Positions 1 through 8,073 of a stretch of 64,000 bases of DNA are shown here, piece after piece. The notes beneath the pieces were generated by a model, which saw only the letters and a program-made list of their open reading frames with translations, was not told the DNA's origin and did no database searches. The DNA lies in contig NZ_CP028908.1 of NCBI RefSeq assembly GCF_024181725.1, positions 4,825,501 to 4,889,500 of the forward strand, read 5' to 3'. This DNA comes from Bradyrhizobium sp. WD16 (lineage in GTDB: Bacteria > Pseudomonadota > Alphaproteobacteria > Rhizobiales > Xanthobacteraceae). Position 1 is the first letter of the stretch, and each line of letters opens with the position of its first letter. A program made the position numbers and the translations under genes.

Positions 1-584
1 GACGTGAAGACGTCGCAGCGGCCCGCCTCATAGGCCTTGACGGTCTCGTCGGCCGAGCTGAAGGCGATCACCTCGTATTTCATGTTGTTCGCCTTGAAAT
101 AGTCGGCGAGGTTCTGCTCGGTCGTGGTGCCGGTCTGAACGCAGATCGAGGCGCTGTTGAGCTCGAGCGCCGAATTCACCTTCAACGCCTTGCGCACCAG
201 GAAGCCCTGGCCGTCATAGTAGTTGACGCCGGTGTAGTTGAGGCCCAGCGACGTATCTCGCGACAGCGTCCAGGTCGAATTGCGGGACAGCACGTCGATC
301 TCGCCGGACTGCAGCGCGGTGAAGCGATCCTTGGCGGACAGCGGCACGAACTTCACCTTGGTCGGATCGTCGAAGATGGCCGCGGCCACGGCGCGGCAGA
401 GATCGACGTCGAGCCCGGTCCAGTTGCCCTTGTCGTCCGGTGACGAGAATCCCGGCAGGCCCTGGCTGACGCCGCAGGAGAGTACGCCGCGGTCCTTGAC
501 GGTCTTGAGGGTTTGCGCACCGGCGGTCTGGGTCGATGCGGCCGCGAAGACGGCGAGCGCGGCGAGGACGGAGACGCGTTTCAT
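1..584 (-). CDS. aapJ: General L-amino acid ABC transporter periplasmic binding protein (3' end beyond left edge)
   Basis: Periplasmic solute-binding protein that captures amino acids for an Aap/Bzt-type ABC importer. Only the first 194 codons lie in the window; the gene runs off the left edge. The start at 584 gives a signal peptide (MKRVSVLAALAVF...AGAQ). The mature N terminus LKTVKDRGVLSCGVSQGLPG and the stretch GLDVDLCRAVAAAIF are typical of SBP_bac_3 proteins of the AapJ class, as is FVPLSAKDRFTALQSGEIDV. The partner permease and ATPase genes would lie further left, so an operon cannot be judged. Function is inferred from family resemblance; substrate range is not readable here. Confidence 0.88.
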   Translation of the reverse strand, partial: MKRVSVLAALAVFAAASTQTAGAQTLKTVKDRGVLSCGVSQGLPGFSSPDDKGNWTGLDVDLCRAVAAAIFDDPTKVKFVPLSAKDRFTALQSGEIDVLSRNSTWTLSRDTSLGLNYTGVNYYDGQGFLVRKALKVNSALELNSASICVQTGTTTEQNLADYFKANNMKYEVIAFSSADETVKAYEAGRCDVFT

Positions 585-941
585 GACGGGACCTTTCACT
601 GTGACGCGGGTCATTGTGGCGTGGACGATGTGGCCTGAAGATGGGACGTGAAGAATGACGCTAATGATGGTGTGACGTGGATTGTTGAACACGGCCGACG
701 CCCACCGGCGCGCTTGGCAAAATGCTGCTCCGGAGCGCGGCCAACGGGGTAAATCGTTGCCGCGCATAACAGAACGGCGGCGGTAAGAGGTCAAGGGCTT
801 GACGGCCTTCGTCCCCGGTCCTCATATCGGCCGCCCCCGCGGCAACGGCTGCCGCGCGGACTTGCGCAGGTTCCTGCCGGCGATTTGCGCACCCGCTGCA
901 CGCGAAACGATCCGGACCATAGAAGGCGACGATACAAGGCC
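585..941. other. Divergent intergenic region between aapJ and metC
   Basis: About 357 bases between two divergently transcribed genes, so it must hold both promoters. I see no convincing gene. I looked for a SAM riboswitch in front of metC and found no recognisable SAM-II type pseudoknot pattern. Promoter hexamers are not clear enough to name. Confidence 0.4.
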
Positions 942-2126
942 ATGGCTTCCCCCAGCGACCACCCGCTTGCCCCCGAAACCACCCTCGTCACCGCCGGCCG
1001 CGACACTGCGGCGCAGAACGGATTCGTCAATCCGCCGGTGGTGCACGGCTCGACCGTGCTCTACCCGACCGCGGCCGACCTGCATGCCCATCGCGGCGAA
1101 TTCCAGTATGGCCGCCATGGCTCGCCGACGACGCGGGCGCTGCAGCAGGCACTGACGGCCCTCGAGGGCCCGAACTGCGCCGGGGTCGGTCTCGCGCCGT
1201 CGGGGCTCGCCGCGATCTCGACCGCTCTGCTCGCGGTGCTCAAGGCGGGCGACCATGTCCTGGTCTGCGACAGCGTCTATCGGCCGACCCGCGCGTTCTG
1301 CGACGATCTGCTCGGTCGCTATGGCGTCGAGACAAGTTATTTCGATCCGCTGATCGGCGGCGCCATCGACGCCCTGTTTCTGCCGAACACCCGGGCGGTG
1401 ATGGTGGAAGCGCCCGGCTCGCAGTCCTTCGACATGCCCGACATCCGCGCCATCGCCGAGGTCGCCCATGGACGCGGCGCGCTGGTGCTCGACGACAATA
1501 CCTGGGCGACACCGCTGTTTCACCGCTCGCTGGACCAGGGCGTCGATATCAGCATCCAGGCGGCGACCAAGTATCTCGGCGGCCATTCCGACATCCTGTT
1601 CGGGACGATCTCGGCCAACGCGGCGGCCTGGCCGCGCGTCGCCGAGGCGATCCGGCTGCTCGGCGTCTGCGCCGGTCCGGACGATGTCTTTCTGGCGCTG
1701 CGAGGCTTGCGCACCCTGTCGGTGCGGCTCGCCGCGCATCAGCGCGCGGGGCTGGAGATGGCGCATTGGTTCAAGGCGCGGCCTGAAGTCGCGCGGGTGC
1801 TTTATCCGGCGCTGCCGGACGATCCGGGTCACGCCATCTGGCGACGGGACTTCACCGGCGCCAGCGGGTTGTTCAGCGTCGTCCTCAAGCCGGTGCCGCA
1901 GGCCGCGGTCGATACCATGCTCGACAGCCTGAAGTTGTTCGGGATGGGCTATTCGTGGGGCGGCTTCGAAAGCCTCGTCATTCCGTTCGACTGCTCCTCG
2001 TATCGAACCGCGACGCGCTGGGCGCCGGAAGGCCCGACGCTGCGCTTTCATATCGGGCTGGAGAGCACCGACGACCTCAAGGCCGACCTCGATCGGGGCT
2101 TCGCGGCGCTGGGCGCCGCCCGTTGA
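942..2126 (+). CDS. metC: Cystathionine beta-lyase
   Basis: PLP enzyme of the Cys/Met metabolism family, cleaving cystathionine to homocysteine, pyruvate and ammonia in methionine synthesis. The 394-residue length fits the family. Visible features are the N-terminal GFVNPPVVHGSTVLYPT, the PLP-phosphate loop region (VGLAPSGLAAISTALLA), LDDNTWATPLFHRSLDQGVD and the PLP lysine in SIQAATKYLGGHSD. The conserved C-terminal stretch FGMGYSWGGFESL is characteristic of MetC rather than cystathionine gamma-synthase. The start at 942 gives MASPSDHPLAPETTLVTAGR; an upstream in-frame ATG at 885 adds 19 basic residues that look non-coding. It faces away from aapJ. A second Cys/Met PLP enzyme lies at 17.5 kb. 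Confidence 0.9.
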   Translation: MASPSDHPLAPETTLVTAGRDTAAQNGFVNPPVVHGSTVLYPTAADLHAHRGEFQYGRHGSPTTRALQQALTALEGPNCAGVGLAPSGLAAISTALLAVLKAGDHVLVCDSVYRPTRAFCDDLLGRYGVETSYFDPLIGGAIDALFLPNTRAVMVEAPGSQSFDMPDIRAIAEVAHGRGALVLDDNTWATPLFHRSLDQGVDISIQAATKYLGGHSDILFGTISANAAAWPRVAEAIRLLGVCAGPDDVFLALRGLRTLSVRLAAHQRAGLEMAHWFKARPEVARVLYPALPDDPGHAIWRRDFTGASGLFSVVLKPVPQAAVDTMLDSLKLFGMGYSWGGFESLVIPFDCSSYRTATRWAPEGPTLRFHIGLESTDDLKADLDRGFAALGAAR

Positions 2127-2132
2127 GGAACC

Positions 2133-2468
2133 TTATTTCTCTTCGGCCGCGGTCTGCCGACCGTGGGTGACGATGAAGTAGAGGTTGCGCGCATAGACCA
2201 GCAGGCCGAGCGCCTGGCCGGCGATGAAGACCGGGTCGCGGCGGTACAGCGCGTAGGCCAGCAGCAGCACGCCGCCGCCGACCGAGAAGAACCAGAAGGC
2301 CGCCGGCACGACGCTGCGCCGCGCCCGCTCCGAGGCGATCCACTGCACCACGAAGCGCATGGTGAAGAGACCCTGGGCGACGAAGCCGAGCACCACCCAG
2401 CCATCGAAATTCATCACGAAGACGTCGTGCAGATAGGCGGCGATTTTGCCCCACAGATCAGCCGACAT
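2133..2468 (-). CDS. Lipid A biosynthesis N-terminal (LAB_N) domain membrane protein
   Basis: Small integral membrane protein of 111 residues with about three hydrophobic helices. It contains the LAB_N hallmark FVVQWIASERARRSVVPAAF and FWFFSVGGGVLLLAYALYRR. LAB_N proteins occur alone or fused to glycosyltransferases in lipid A modification loci; their biochemical role is not settled. Its start lies inside the 3' end of the upstream GT2 gene (11-base overlap), so the two are very likely translated together. Membrane location is clear from the sequence; a part in lipid or lipid-linked sugar handling is inferred from the partner gene. Confidence 0.82.
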   Translation of the reverse strand: MSADLWGKIAAYLHDVFVMNFDGWVVLGFVAQGLFTMRFVVQWIASERARRSVVPAAFWFFSVGGGVLLLAYALYRRDPVFIAGQALGLLVYARNLYFIVTHGRQTAAEEK

Positions 2469-3219
2469 GACGGGCCACCTCGGTTGCGATCGGCTTGCTC
2501 TTCTTGCGACGGATCAGCCACCACACGCCGGCGAGATCCATGATCCCGACCCAGAGCCGGTCGAAGAAGCCGTAGTTCGAGACGCCGGCATGGCGCGGCC
2601 GATCGATGACGTCGACATAGGCGATCTCGAAGCCCTCGCGCCGGACCAGCGCCGGCAGGAAACGGTGCAGACCATCGAAATACGGCAGCGACAAGAACAC
2701 CTCGCGCGGAAAGGCCTTCAGCCCGCAGCCGGTGTCGCGGGTGCCGTCATGAAGGATGGCGTTGCGAACCCGGTTCGCCACCTTTGACTGGAAGCGCTTG
2801 AAACCGGTGTCCTTGCGCCCCACCCGCTGCCCGGCAACGAGTCCGATGCGGCCGCCGCCCTGCTCCAGCCTGGCGATCAGCTCGCGCAGGAACTGGGGAT
2901 TGTTCTGGCCGTCGCCGTCGAGCGTCGCGATCATGGCGCCGCGGGCGAACCGCACGCCGGTCCGCACCGCCGCCGATTGGCCGCAAGAGGCCTCGTGACG
3001 GACATGGCGCAGCTGCGGAAGCGAGGCCATCAGCGCCGTCAGCCGGTCGGCGGTGGCGTCGGTCGAGCCGTCATTGACGTAGATGATCTCGTGGGCCCAG
3101 CGGCCGTCGAGCGCGGCGACGATCTCGGCGACCAGCGGGGCGATATTGTCCGCCTCGTTGCGCACCGGCACGACGATCGAGACGGCCGGGCCATCTGCGC
3201 CGCAAGTCGTTGAATTCAT
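2458..3219 (-). CDS. Family 2 glycosyltransferase, polyprenyl-phosphate hexose synthase-like
   Basis: GT-A fold transferase of the dolichol-phosphate mannosyltransferase/ArnC group, expected to move a sugar from a nucleotide donor to a lipid-phosphate carrier on the cytoplasmic face. The N-terminal AVSIVVPVRNEADNIAPLV, EIIYVNDGSTDAT and the metal-binding TLDGDGQNNPQFL are textbook family motifs, and GCGLKAFPREVF follows. The C terminus is basic with one weak hydrophobic segment. I chose the ATG at 3219 (253 aa); a GTG at 3240 adds seven residues. It overlaps the LAB_N gene and is followed by PAP2 and GT39 genes on the same strand, suggesting that its lipid-linked sugar feeds the GT39 enzyme. 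The sugar identity is unknown. Confidence 0.85.
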   Translation of the reverse strand: MNSTTCGADGPAVSIVVPVRNEADNIAPLVAEIVAALDGRWAHEIIYVNDGSTDATADRLTALMASLPQLRHVRHEASCGQSAAVRTGVRFARGAMIATLDGDGQNNPQFLRELIARLEQGGGRIGLVAGQRVGRKDTGFKRFQSKVANRVRNAILHDGTRDTGCGLKAFPREVFLSLPYFDGLHRFLPALVRREGFEIAYVDVIDRPRHAGVSNYGFFDRLWVGIMDLAGVWWLIRRKKSKPIATEVARHVG

Positions 3220-3369
3220 GACACTCTCAATCCGCCTCACGGCGGCCGGAAGGCGCCGAAGGGCCGAGGATGGGTCCGGCGCGGCGAGCCCCGGCGGACG
3301 GTTTGGGCCCGCTTCTTATGGGGCCGCGACCCGCCCGGCAACCCCCTTCCGGCAGACCTCTGGCGGGCC

Positions 3370-4173
3370 TCAGAGAGCCGAGAAGGCGGGCGAAACCCGT
3401 CCGTCCGGCGAGATCTCGAAGCCGAGCCGCCGGACGGCGAACCAGTGGCGGACCGCCAAGGCGACCGAGACGCCGACGATGACACCGGCGAGCACGTCGC
3501 TGGGGTGATGGGCGACCAGGACAAGGCGGGTGGCGAGGATCACCAGCACGTAGACCACCACGACTCCGCCCAGCCGCGGCCAGATCGCCGCCACCGCCAC
3601 CGCCAGCGCCGCCGCCGTGGTGGCATGCCCCGATGGCAGGCTGGCATAGGCTTCGCTCAGGCTCAGCGGCGCGAAGTGGAAGGCATCCGCCTTGCCGCCG
3701 ACGAAGGGCCGGCCGCGCCCGACCAGGGCCTTCAGAAGTTCGCCGGCCAGGTTCGCCAGGGCCACCGAGAAGAACATCAAGGCGATCCGCGTCTGCCAGA
3801 CCGCGAGCCGCAGGCGCCAGGCCCCCCGCGATGCCGGCAGCACGAACAGCACCACAAGCAACGCGCCCGCCAAGATCCACAGCACATAGGCCGCCTTGCC
3901 GAATTCGGTGAGGATGCGGGCCCACCACAGTTGTGGCGCGCCGCGCGTCGGCATCATGGTGATCACCGGCACGTCGACGGCAATCATCAGCGCCACCACG
4001 ATCAGCGCGCCGCCGCCGAGCAGCAGCGCCAGCTGGCGTTGGAGGCGTCGCCGCGCCGCGGCGCGATGGGCCGGGATCGGCGCGCGCGCAAGGCGGCCGA
4101 GCGCGCGGCCGGTCTGCACCGGCAAGTCGCGCAGATAGGACCCGGCACCCTCGCCGCCCGCGTCGGCCGTCAT
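3370..4173 (-). CDS. PAP2-family membrane phosphatase
   Basis: Membrane phosphatase of the type 2 phosphatidic acid phosphatase superfamily, 267 residues with about six transmembrane segments. The three-part active site is visible: KALVGRGRP (motif 1), SLPSGHATTAAA (motif 2) and TRLVLVAHHPSDVLAG (motif 3, with the catalytic His and Asp). Such enzymes dephosphorylate lipid phosphates, including undecaprenyl pyrophosphate and lipid A phosphates. The gene starts one base after the GT39 stop codon, so the two are probably co-transcribed, and a lipid-carrier recycling or lipid A dephosphorylation role is plausible. The substrate cannot be read from the sequence. Confidence 0.87.
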   Translation of the reverse strand: MTADAGGEGAGSYLRDLPVQTGRALGRLARAPIPAHRAAARRRLQRQLALLLGGGALIVVALMIAVDVPVITMMPTRGAPQLWWARILTEFGKAAYVLWILAGALLVVLFVLPASRGAWRLRLAVWQTRIALMFFSVALANLAGELLKALVGRGRPFVGGKADAFHFAPLSLSEAYASLPSGHATTAAALAVAVAAIWPRLGGVVVVYVLVILATRLVLVAHHPSDVLAGVIVGVSVALAVRHWFAVRRLGFEISPDGRVSPAFSAL

Positions 4174-4174
4174 C

Positions 4175-5923
4175 TCAGCGCGTTCCCTCGGAACGGAAGA
4201 CCGCGATGGAAATCTGGCGTCCCTGCGAGAAATTGTAGCCGTCGATGCGCTCGGCCATGTCGTAGCGCAGGCCGATGGCCTCGGCGCGCTGGGCGAAGGC
4301 GCGCTCCTGACGCGATTCGATCAGGGCGAAGCGGCAGCTGCCCTGTTTGAGGAAGTCGGCGGCGCCCGAGCCGTCGGTGAGCAGGGTCGAGGTGCCGGTC
4401 ATGAAGACGAGACTCGGCTCGTGATAGCCGGCGGCCGCGGCCTGGGGCCCGACGCACTCGACCGAACGCAGCGTCCGCGCCAGCGTGACGCTGGGGAACA
4501 GCGGGGTCAGCGACGGCAGCACCACGCCATAGACCACGACACCGAGAAACCACGAGGCGGCGACCGCATTGAGCACGGAGCGCTCAGCCTCGTTGTCGTC
4601 GTAAAGCCACCACGCGAACAGGCCGAAGATCATCGCCCCCGCGGCGAACGGCCAGGCGAGGAAGGCCGGTTGCAGCGTCAGTGCGATGGCGATGACGATC
4701 ATCGCCACCGAGATCGCCGCCGGCCAGGCGAACCACCAGGCGGCGCCGCGCACCACCCATGGCGAGCGCGACAGCACGCGGCGCTCCAGCGCGCCCGCGA
4801 TCAAAATGGCGATCGCCGGATAGAGCGGCAGCACATAATGCGGCAGCTTGGTGATGACGAGCTCGAAGACGATCCAGGAGGGCACCAGCCAGGCGAGCAG
4901 GAACTGTGCGCCGGGTTCGCGCCGTGCCCGCCAGATCGCCGGCGCCGCCATGCCGGCGAGCGCTGAGGAGGGCCAGAAGGTCACCCAGAACAGCAGGAAG
5001 TAGACGCCGGGCGGAGCGCCGTGGGATTCCTGACCGCTGGTCAGCTTGGTCAGCATGTCGCCGCCGATGGAGTCGGCGAAGAAGCTTTCGCCCGACCGCA
5101 GCACGATCAGGATGAACCATGGCAGCACCAGCACCATGGTCCAGATCAGCCCCCACACCGGTCGCAACTGCCACAGCCAGCCGCCCGAGCGGTCGAGCGC
5201 CACCAGGGTGATGATGGCGAAGGCCGCGAACATCAGGATCAGCGGCCCCTTGAGCAGCAGGCCGACCGCCATGGCGGTCCAGAACACCGCGGGCAGCACG
5301 AACGATGGTCGTGGGTTGTCGATGCCGCGCTGCCAGGGCACGTAGATGCGCGCGAGCGCGCCCATGGAGGCGACCGCGGCACACAGCAGCATGGCGTCGG
5401 TCTTGGCGAGGCGCGCCTCGACCCCGAGCAGCACACAGCTGCACAGCATCAGCGCGGCGAGCACCGCGCCGCGGCGGGTGACGAAAGTGAGTGCGGTCCA
5501 GTAGGTCAGCAGCACCGCGCCGATGGCACCGAGCAGCGATGGCACCCGATAGAGCCAGATCCGGACCTGGGCGCGGGGCAGCCCCAGCGCCGAGGCGCCC
5601 TCCACCGCTGCGGCCTGCAGCCAGTAGATGCCGACCGGCTTCTTGTAGCGGACCTCGTCCTGGTAACGGATGTCGACGAAATCGCCGGTCTCGACCATCT
5701 GCTTGGTGGCCTGGGCGAAGCGCGGTTCGTCGCGATCGACGGGCGGTATGGTAAAAAAACCGGGCAGGAAGAACAGCGCGCCGACCAGGATCAGGAAGAC
5801 GACCGCCCGGCCGTGACTGCCCGCCACGATATCGAGCATGCGCGCCAGCGCCCGGCCCGGATCGGTCCGGTTGACCGGCTCGCGGGGCTCACCAAAGCGG
5901 GGGCGATAGAGGGTCTCACTCAT
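4175..5923 (-). CDS. Family 39 glycosyltransferase, ArnT-like
   Basis: Large GT-C membrane transferase (582 aa) of the ArnT/PMT family, using polyprenyl-phosphate sugars on the periplasmic side. The first periplasmic loop carries FTIPPVDRDEPRFAQATKQM with the conserved acidic DE pair, followed by RYKKPVGIYWLQAA, both hallmarks of ArnT-like enzymes. About a dozen hydrophobic segments follow, then a soluble C-terminal tail. The start at 5923 (MSETLYRPRFGEP) was preferred to an in-frame ATG 33 bases upstream. With the neighbouring GT2 and LAB_N genes it forms a plausible lipid A or envelope glycan decoration module. The acceptor is inferred only. Confidence 0.87.
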   Translation of the reverse strand: MSETLYRPRFGEPREPVNRTDPGRALARMLDIVAGSHGRAVVFLILVGALFFLPGFFTIPPVDRDEPRFAQATKQMVETGDFVDIRYQDEVRYKKPVGIYWLQAAAVEGASALGLPRAQVRIWLYRVPSLLGAIGAVLLTYWTALTFVTRRGAVLAALMLCSCVLLGVEARLAKTDAMLLCAAVASMGALARIYVPWQRGIDNPRPSFVLPAVFWTAMAVGLLLKGPLILMFAAFAIITLVALDRSGGWLWQLRPVWGLIWTMVLVLPWFILIVLRSGESFFADSIGGDMLTKLTSGQESHGAPPGVYFLLFWVTFWPSSALAGMAAPAIWRARREPGAQFLLAWLVPSWIVFELVITKLPHYVLPLYPAIAILIAGALERRVLSRSPWVVRGAAWWFAWPAAISVAMIVIAIALTLQPAFLAWPFAAGAMIFGLFAWWLYDDNEAERSVLNAVAASWFLGVVVYGVVLPSLTPLFPSVTLARTLRSVECVGPQAAAAGYHEPSLVFMTGTSTLLTDGSGAADFLKQGSCRFALIESRQERAFAQRAEAIGLRYDMAERIDGYNFSQGRQISIAVFRSEGTR

Positions 5924-5973
5924 TGGCCTCGCATACGATGAAACCGCCGGAGCCACAACAGCTTGGCACCCAG

Positions 5974-8073
5974 CTACTGAATTCTCACCACAACTGTGTC
6001 CGCGGCGCCCGTGGCGTCCATGACGGTGAATCGGGCGAAGCCCGGACCGGGGGGCGCCACCAGGCGCTGCCGACGGCTGTCGATCTCGCCGGCGGGAATG
6101 CCGTTGATCATCACCGTGAGTGGCAGCACGCCTCCGGCCACCTTCACCGGAACGGGCGCGGCACCTAGGCCCGCGGCTTCGATCTGGGAACCGTTGAGCG
6201 GAAACTGGATGTGCAGCGTCTGCTCGGTGCCGCTGCGGACAAGTTCGCCGGCCGGACGGAAACGCCGCAGCGGTAGCGGCAGCTTTGGATTGCTGGCGAT
6301 CAGGGTGCCGCGCGGCGGGCGCGGCAGCGGCGCCGGCAGCTTGCCGGTGCGAGCGAAGGCGTCAAACAGGATCGGCGCCGCGGCGGTGCGGCCGACCAGT
6401 CCGGGGATCGGGGCGCCGTCGGCGCGGCCGACCCAGACGCCGATGGTGGTCCGTCCATCGAAGCCGATCGCCCAGGCGTCGCGGTAACCGTAGCTGGTGC
6501 CGGTCTTGAAGGCGATGCGGCCATGGATGCCGTTGTCCGGTGGCGGCGTGCCAATCAGCACATTGCCGACCTGCCAGGCGGCGATGGGGTCGAGCAGCCG
6601 CCTCGCCTCACCGGTGTCGGCGCCGACATTTTCGCGCAATGCGAGAGTGTCGCCGCCACGCGCAATCCCCGCATAGAGGGTCACGAGATCGTTCAGGGTG
6701 ATGCCGACGCCGCCGAGTCCCATGGCGAGCCCGGGGACCTCGTTCCTGGGCAGCACCAGCGCGGCGCCGGCCTGCTTCAGTCGCGCCGCGAGGCGACTGG
6801 CGCCGACGCGATCGAGCAAGGCGATGGCCGGCACGTTGAGCGAGAGCTGCAGCGCCTTGCGCACCGGCACGGTGCCCTGGAAGGTCATGTCGAAATTTTC
6901 CGGCGCGTAGTTGCCGAAGCGGATCGGCCGGTCGTCGATCAGGCTTTCCGGGTGAACGAAGCCGTCCTCGAAGGCGAGGCCGTAGATGAAGGGCTTGAGC
7001 GTCGATCCCGGCGAGCGCACCGCCCGGGTCATGTCGACCTGCCCCGCCCGCCTTGCGTCGAAATAGTCCGGCGAGCCGACATGGCCGATGACCTCGCCGC
7101 TGTCGTGATCGACCACGAGGATCCCGACTGAGAGATCCGGGCCCATGGCGGCGAGCCGGTCGCGGGCCAGGGCCTCGAGGTTGTTCTGCAGGCCGGCATC
7201 GAGCGTGGTGCGGATTACCGCACCGTCGCGGCGGCCGGCGGCGGCCGCGTCGGTGGCATGGGGAGCGAGCAGCGGCATCGGCTGGCGCAGGTGCGGCACC
7301 GGTTCGGCCTGCGCCGCGGCGGCATCCTCGGCCGAGATCCTGCCCTCGTGGACCATGCGCGCCAGCACCCGGTCGCGCGCGGCGCGGGCGGCCTCGGGGT
7401 GACGGTCGAGGCGCCGGCGCTCCGGCGACTGCGGCAACGCGACCAGCAGGGCCGCTTGCCCCAGCGACAGGCGTTTAGGCTCCTTGCCGAAATAGGCCAG
7501 CGAGGCGGCACGGACGCCTTCGAGATTGCCGCCGAACGGCGCCAGCGTCAGATAAAGGTCGAGGATCTGGTCCTTGTCGCGCAGCCGTTCGATTTCGAGC
7601 GCGCGCACGATCTGGCGCAGCTTGGCGCCGACGGTGCGCCGGCTGCGCGGTTCGAGCAGCCGCGCGAGCTGCATGGTGATGGTCGAGCCGCCGGAGACGA
7701 TCTCGCCCGATCGGGCGAACTGCAGCGCGGCGCGGATCAGGGCCTGCGGGTCGACGCCGCCGTGGCTGCGGAAGCGCTGGTCCTCGTAGGCGAGCAGCAG
7801 ATCGACATACGTCGGATCGACGTCGGTTGCAGCATGGACCGGCAGGCGCCAGCGGCCGTCGGCCATTGCGTAGGCGCGCAGCAATTTGCCGTGCCGGTCG
7901 ACAACCGTGGTGGAGACCTCGGCGGCGCGGTCGAACGGCACCGGGCCGAGCGCAGCGACCCAGGCCGCCAGCCCGGCCGCGCACGCAAGGACGGCGACGG
8001 CCAGCGCCGCGCCCGCGAGCCGCCAGCGATGGCGGCGCGACGCGGCACCGGACGTGGTCGGCGCCGCGGTCAT
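5974..8073 (-). CDS. pbpC: Penicillin-binding protein 1C
   Basis: Bifunctional class A penicillin-binding protein, 699 residues. An N-terminal membrane anchor precedes a GT51 transglycosylase domain (YEDQRFRSHGGVDPQ with catalytic Glu, and GGSTITMQLARLL). The transpeptidase domain has the Ser-x-x-Lys in SPGSTLKPFIYG, LQLSLNVPA as the SxN motif and FKTGTSYGYRDAW as KTG. The C-terminal region matches the PBP1C-specific extension. It is preceded by and overlaps (ATGA) the alpha-2-macroglobulin gene, the same pairing as yfhM-pbpC of E. coli. Together they are thought to protect and repair the periplasmic wall when the envelope is breached. Confidence 0.93.
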   Translation of the reverse strand: MTAAPTTSGAASRRHRWRLAGAALAVAVLACAAGLAAWVAALGPVPFDRAAEVSTTVVDRHGKLLRAYAMADGRWRLPVHAATDVDPTYVDLLLAYEDQRFRSHGGVDPQALIRAALQFARSGEIVSGGSTITMQLARLLEPRSRRTVGAKLRQIVRALEIERLRDKDQILDLYLTLAPFGGNLEGVRAASLAYFGKEPKRLSLGQAALLVALPQSPERRRLDRHPEAARAARDRVLARMVHEGRISAEDAAAAQAEPVPHLRQPMPLLAPHATDAAAAGRRDGAVIRTTLDAGLQNNLEALARDRLAAMGPDLSVGILVVDHDSGEVIGHVGSPDYFDARRAGQVDMTRAVRSPGSTLKPFIYGLAFEDGFVHPESLIDDRPIRFGNYAPENFDMTFQGTVPVRKALQLSLNVPAIALLDRVGASRLAARLKQAGAALVLPRNEVPGLAMGLGGVGITLNDLVTLYAGIARGGDTLALRENVGADTGEARRLLDPIAAWQVGNVLIGTPPPDNGIHGRIAFKTGTSYGYRDAWAIGFDGRTTIGVWVGRADGAPIPGLVGRTAAAPILFDAFARTGKLPAPLPRPPRGTLIASNPKLPLPLRRFRPAGELVRSGTEQTLHIQFPLNGSQIEAAGLGAAPVPVKVAGGVLPLTVMINGIPAGEIDSRRQRLVAPPGPGFARFTVMDATGAADTVVVRIQ

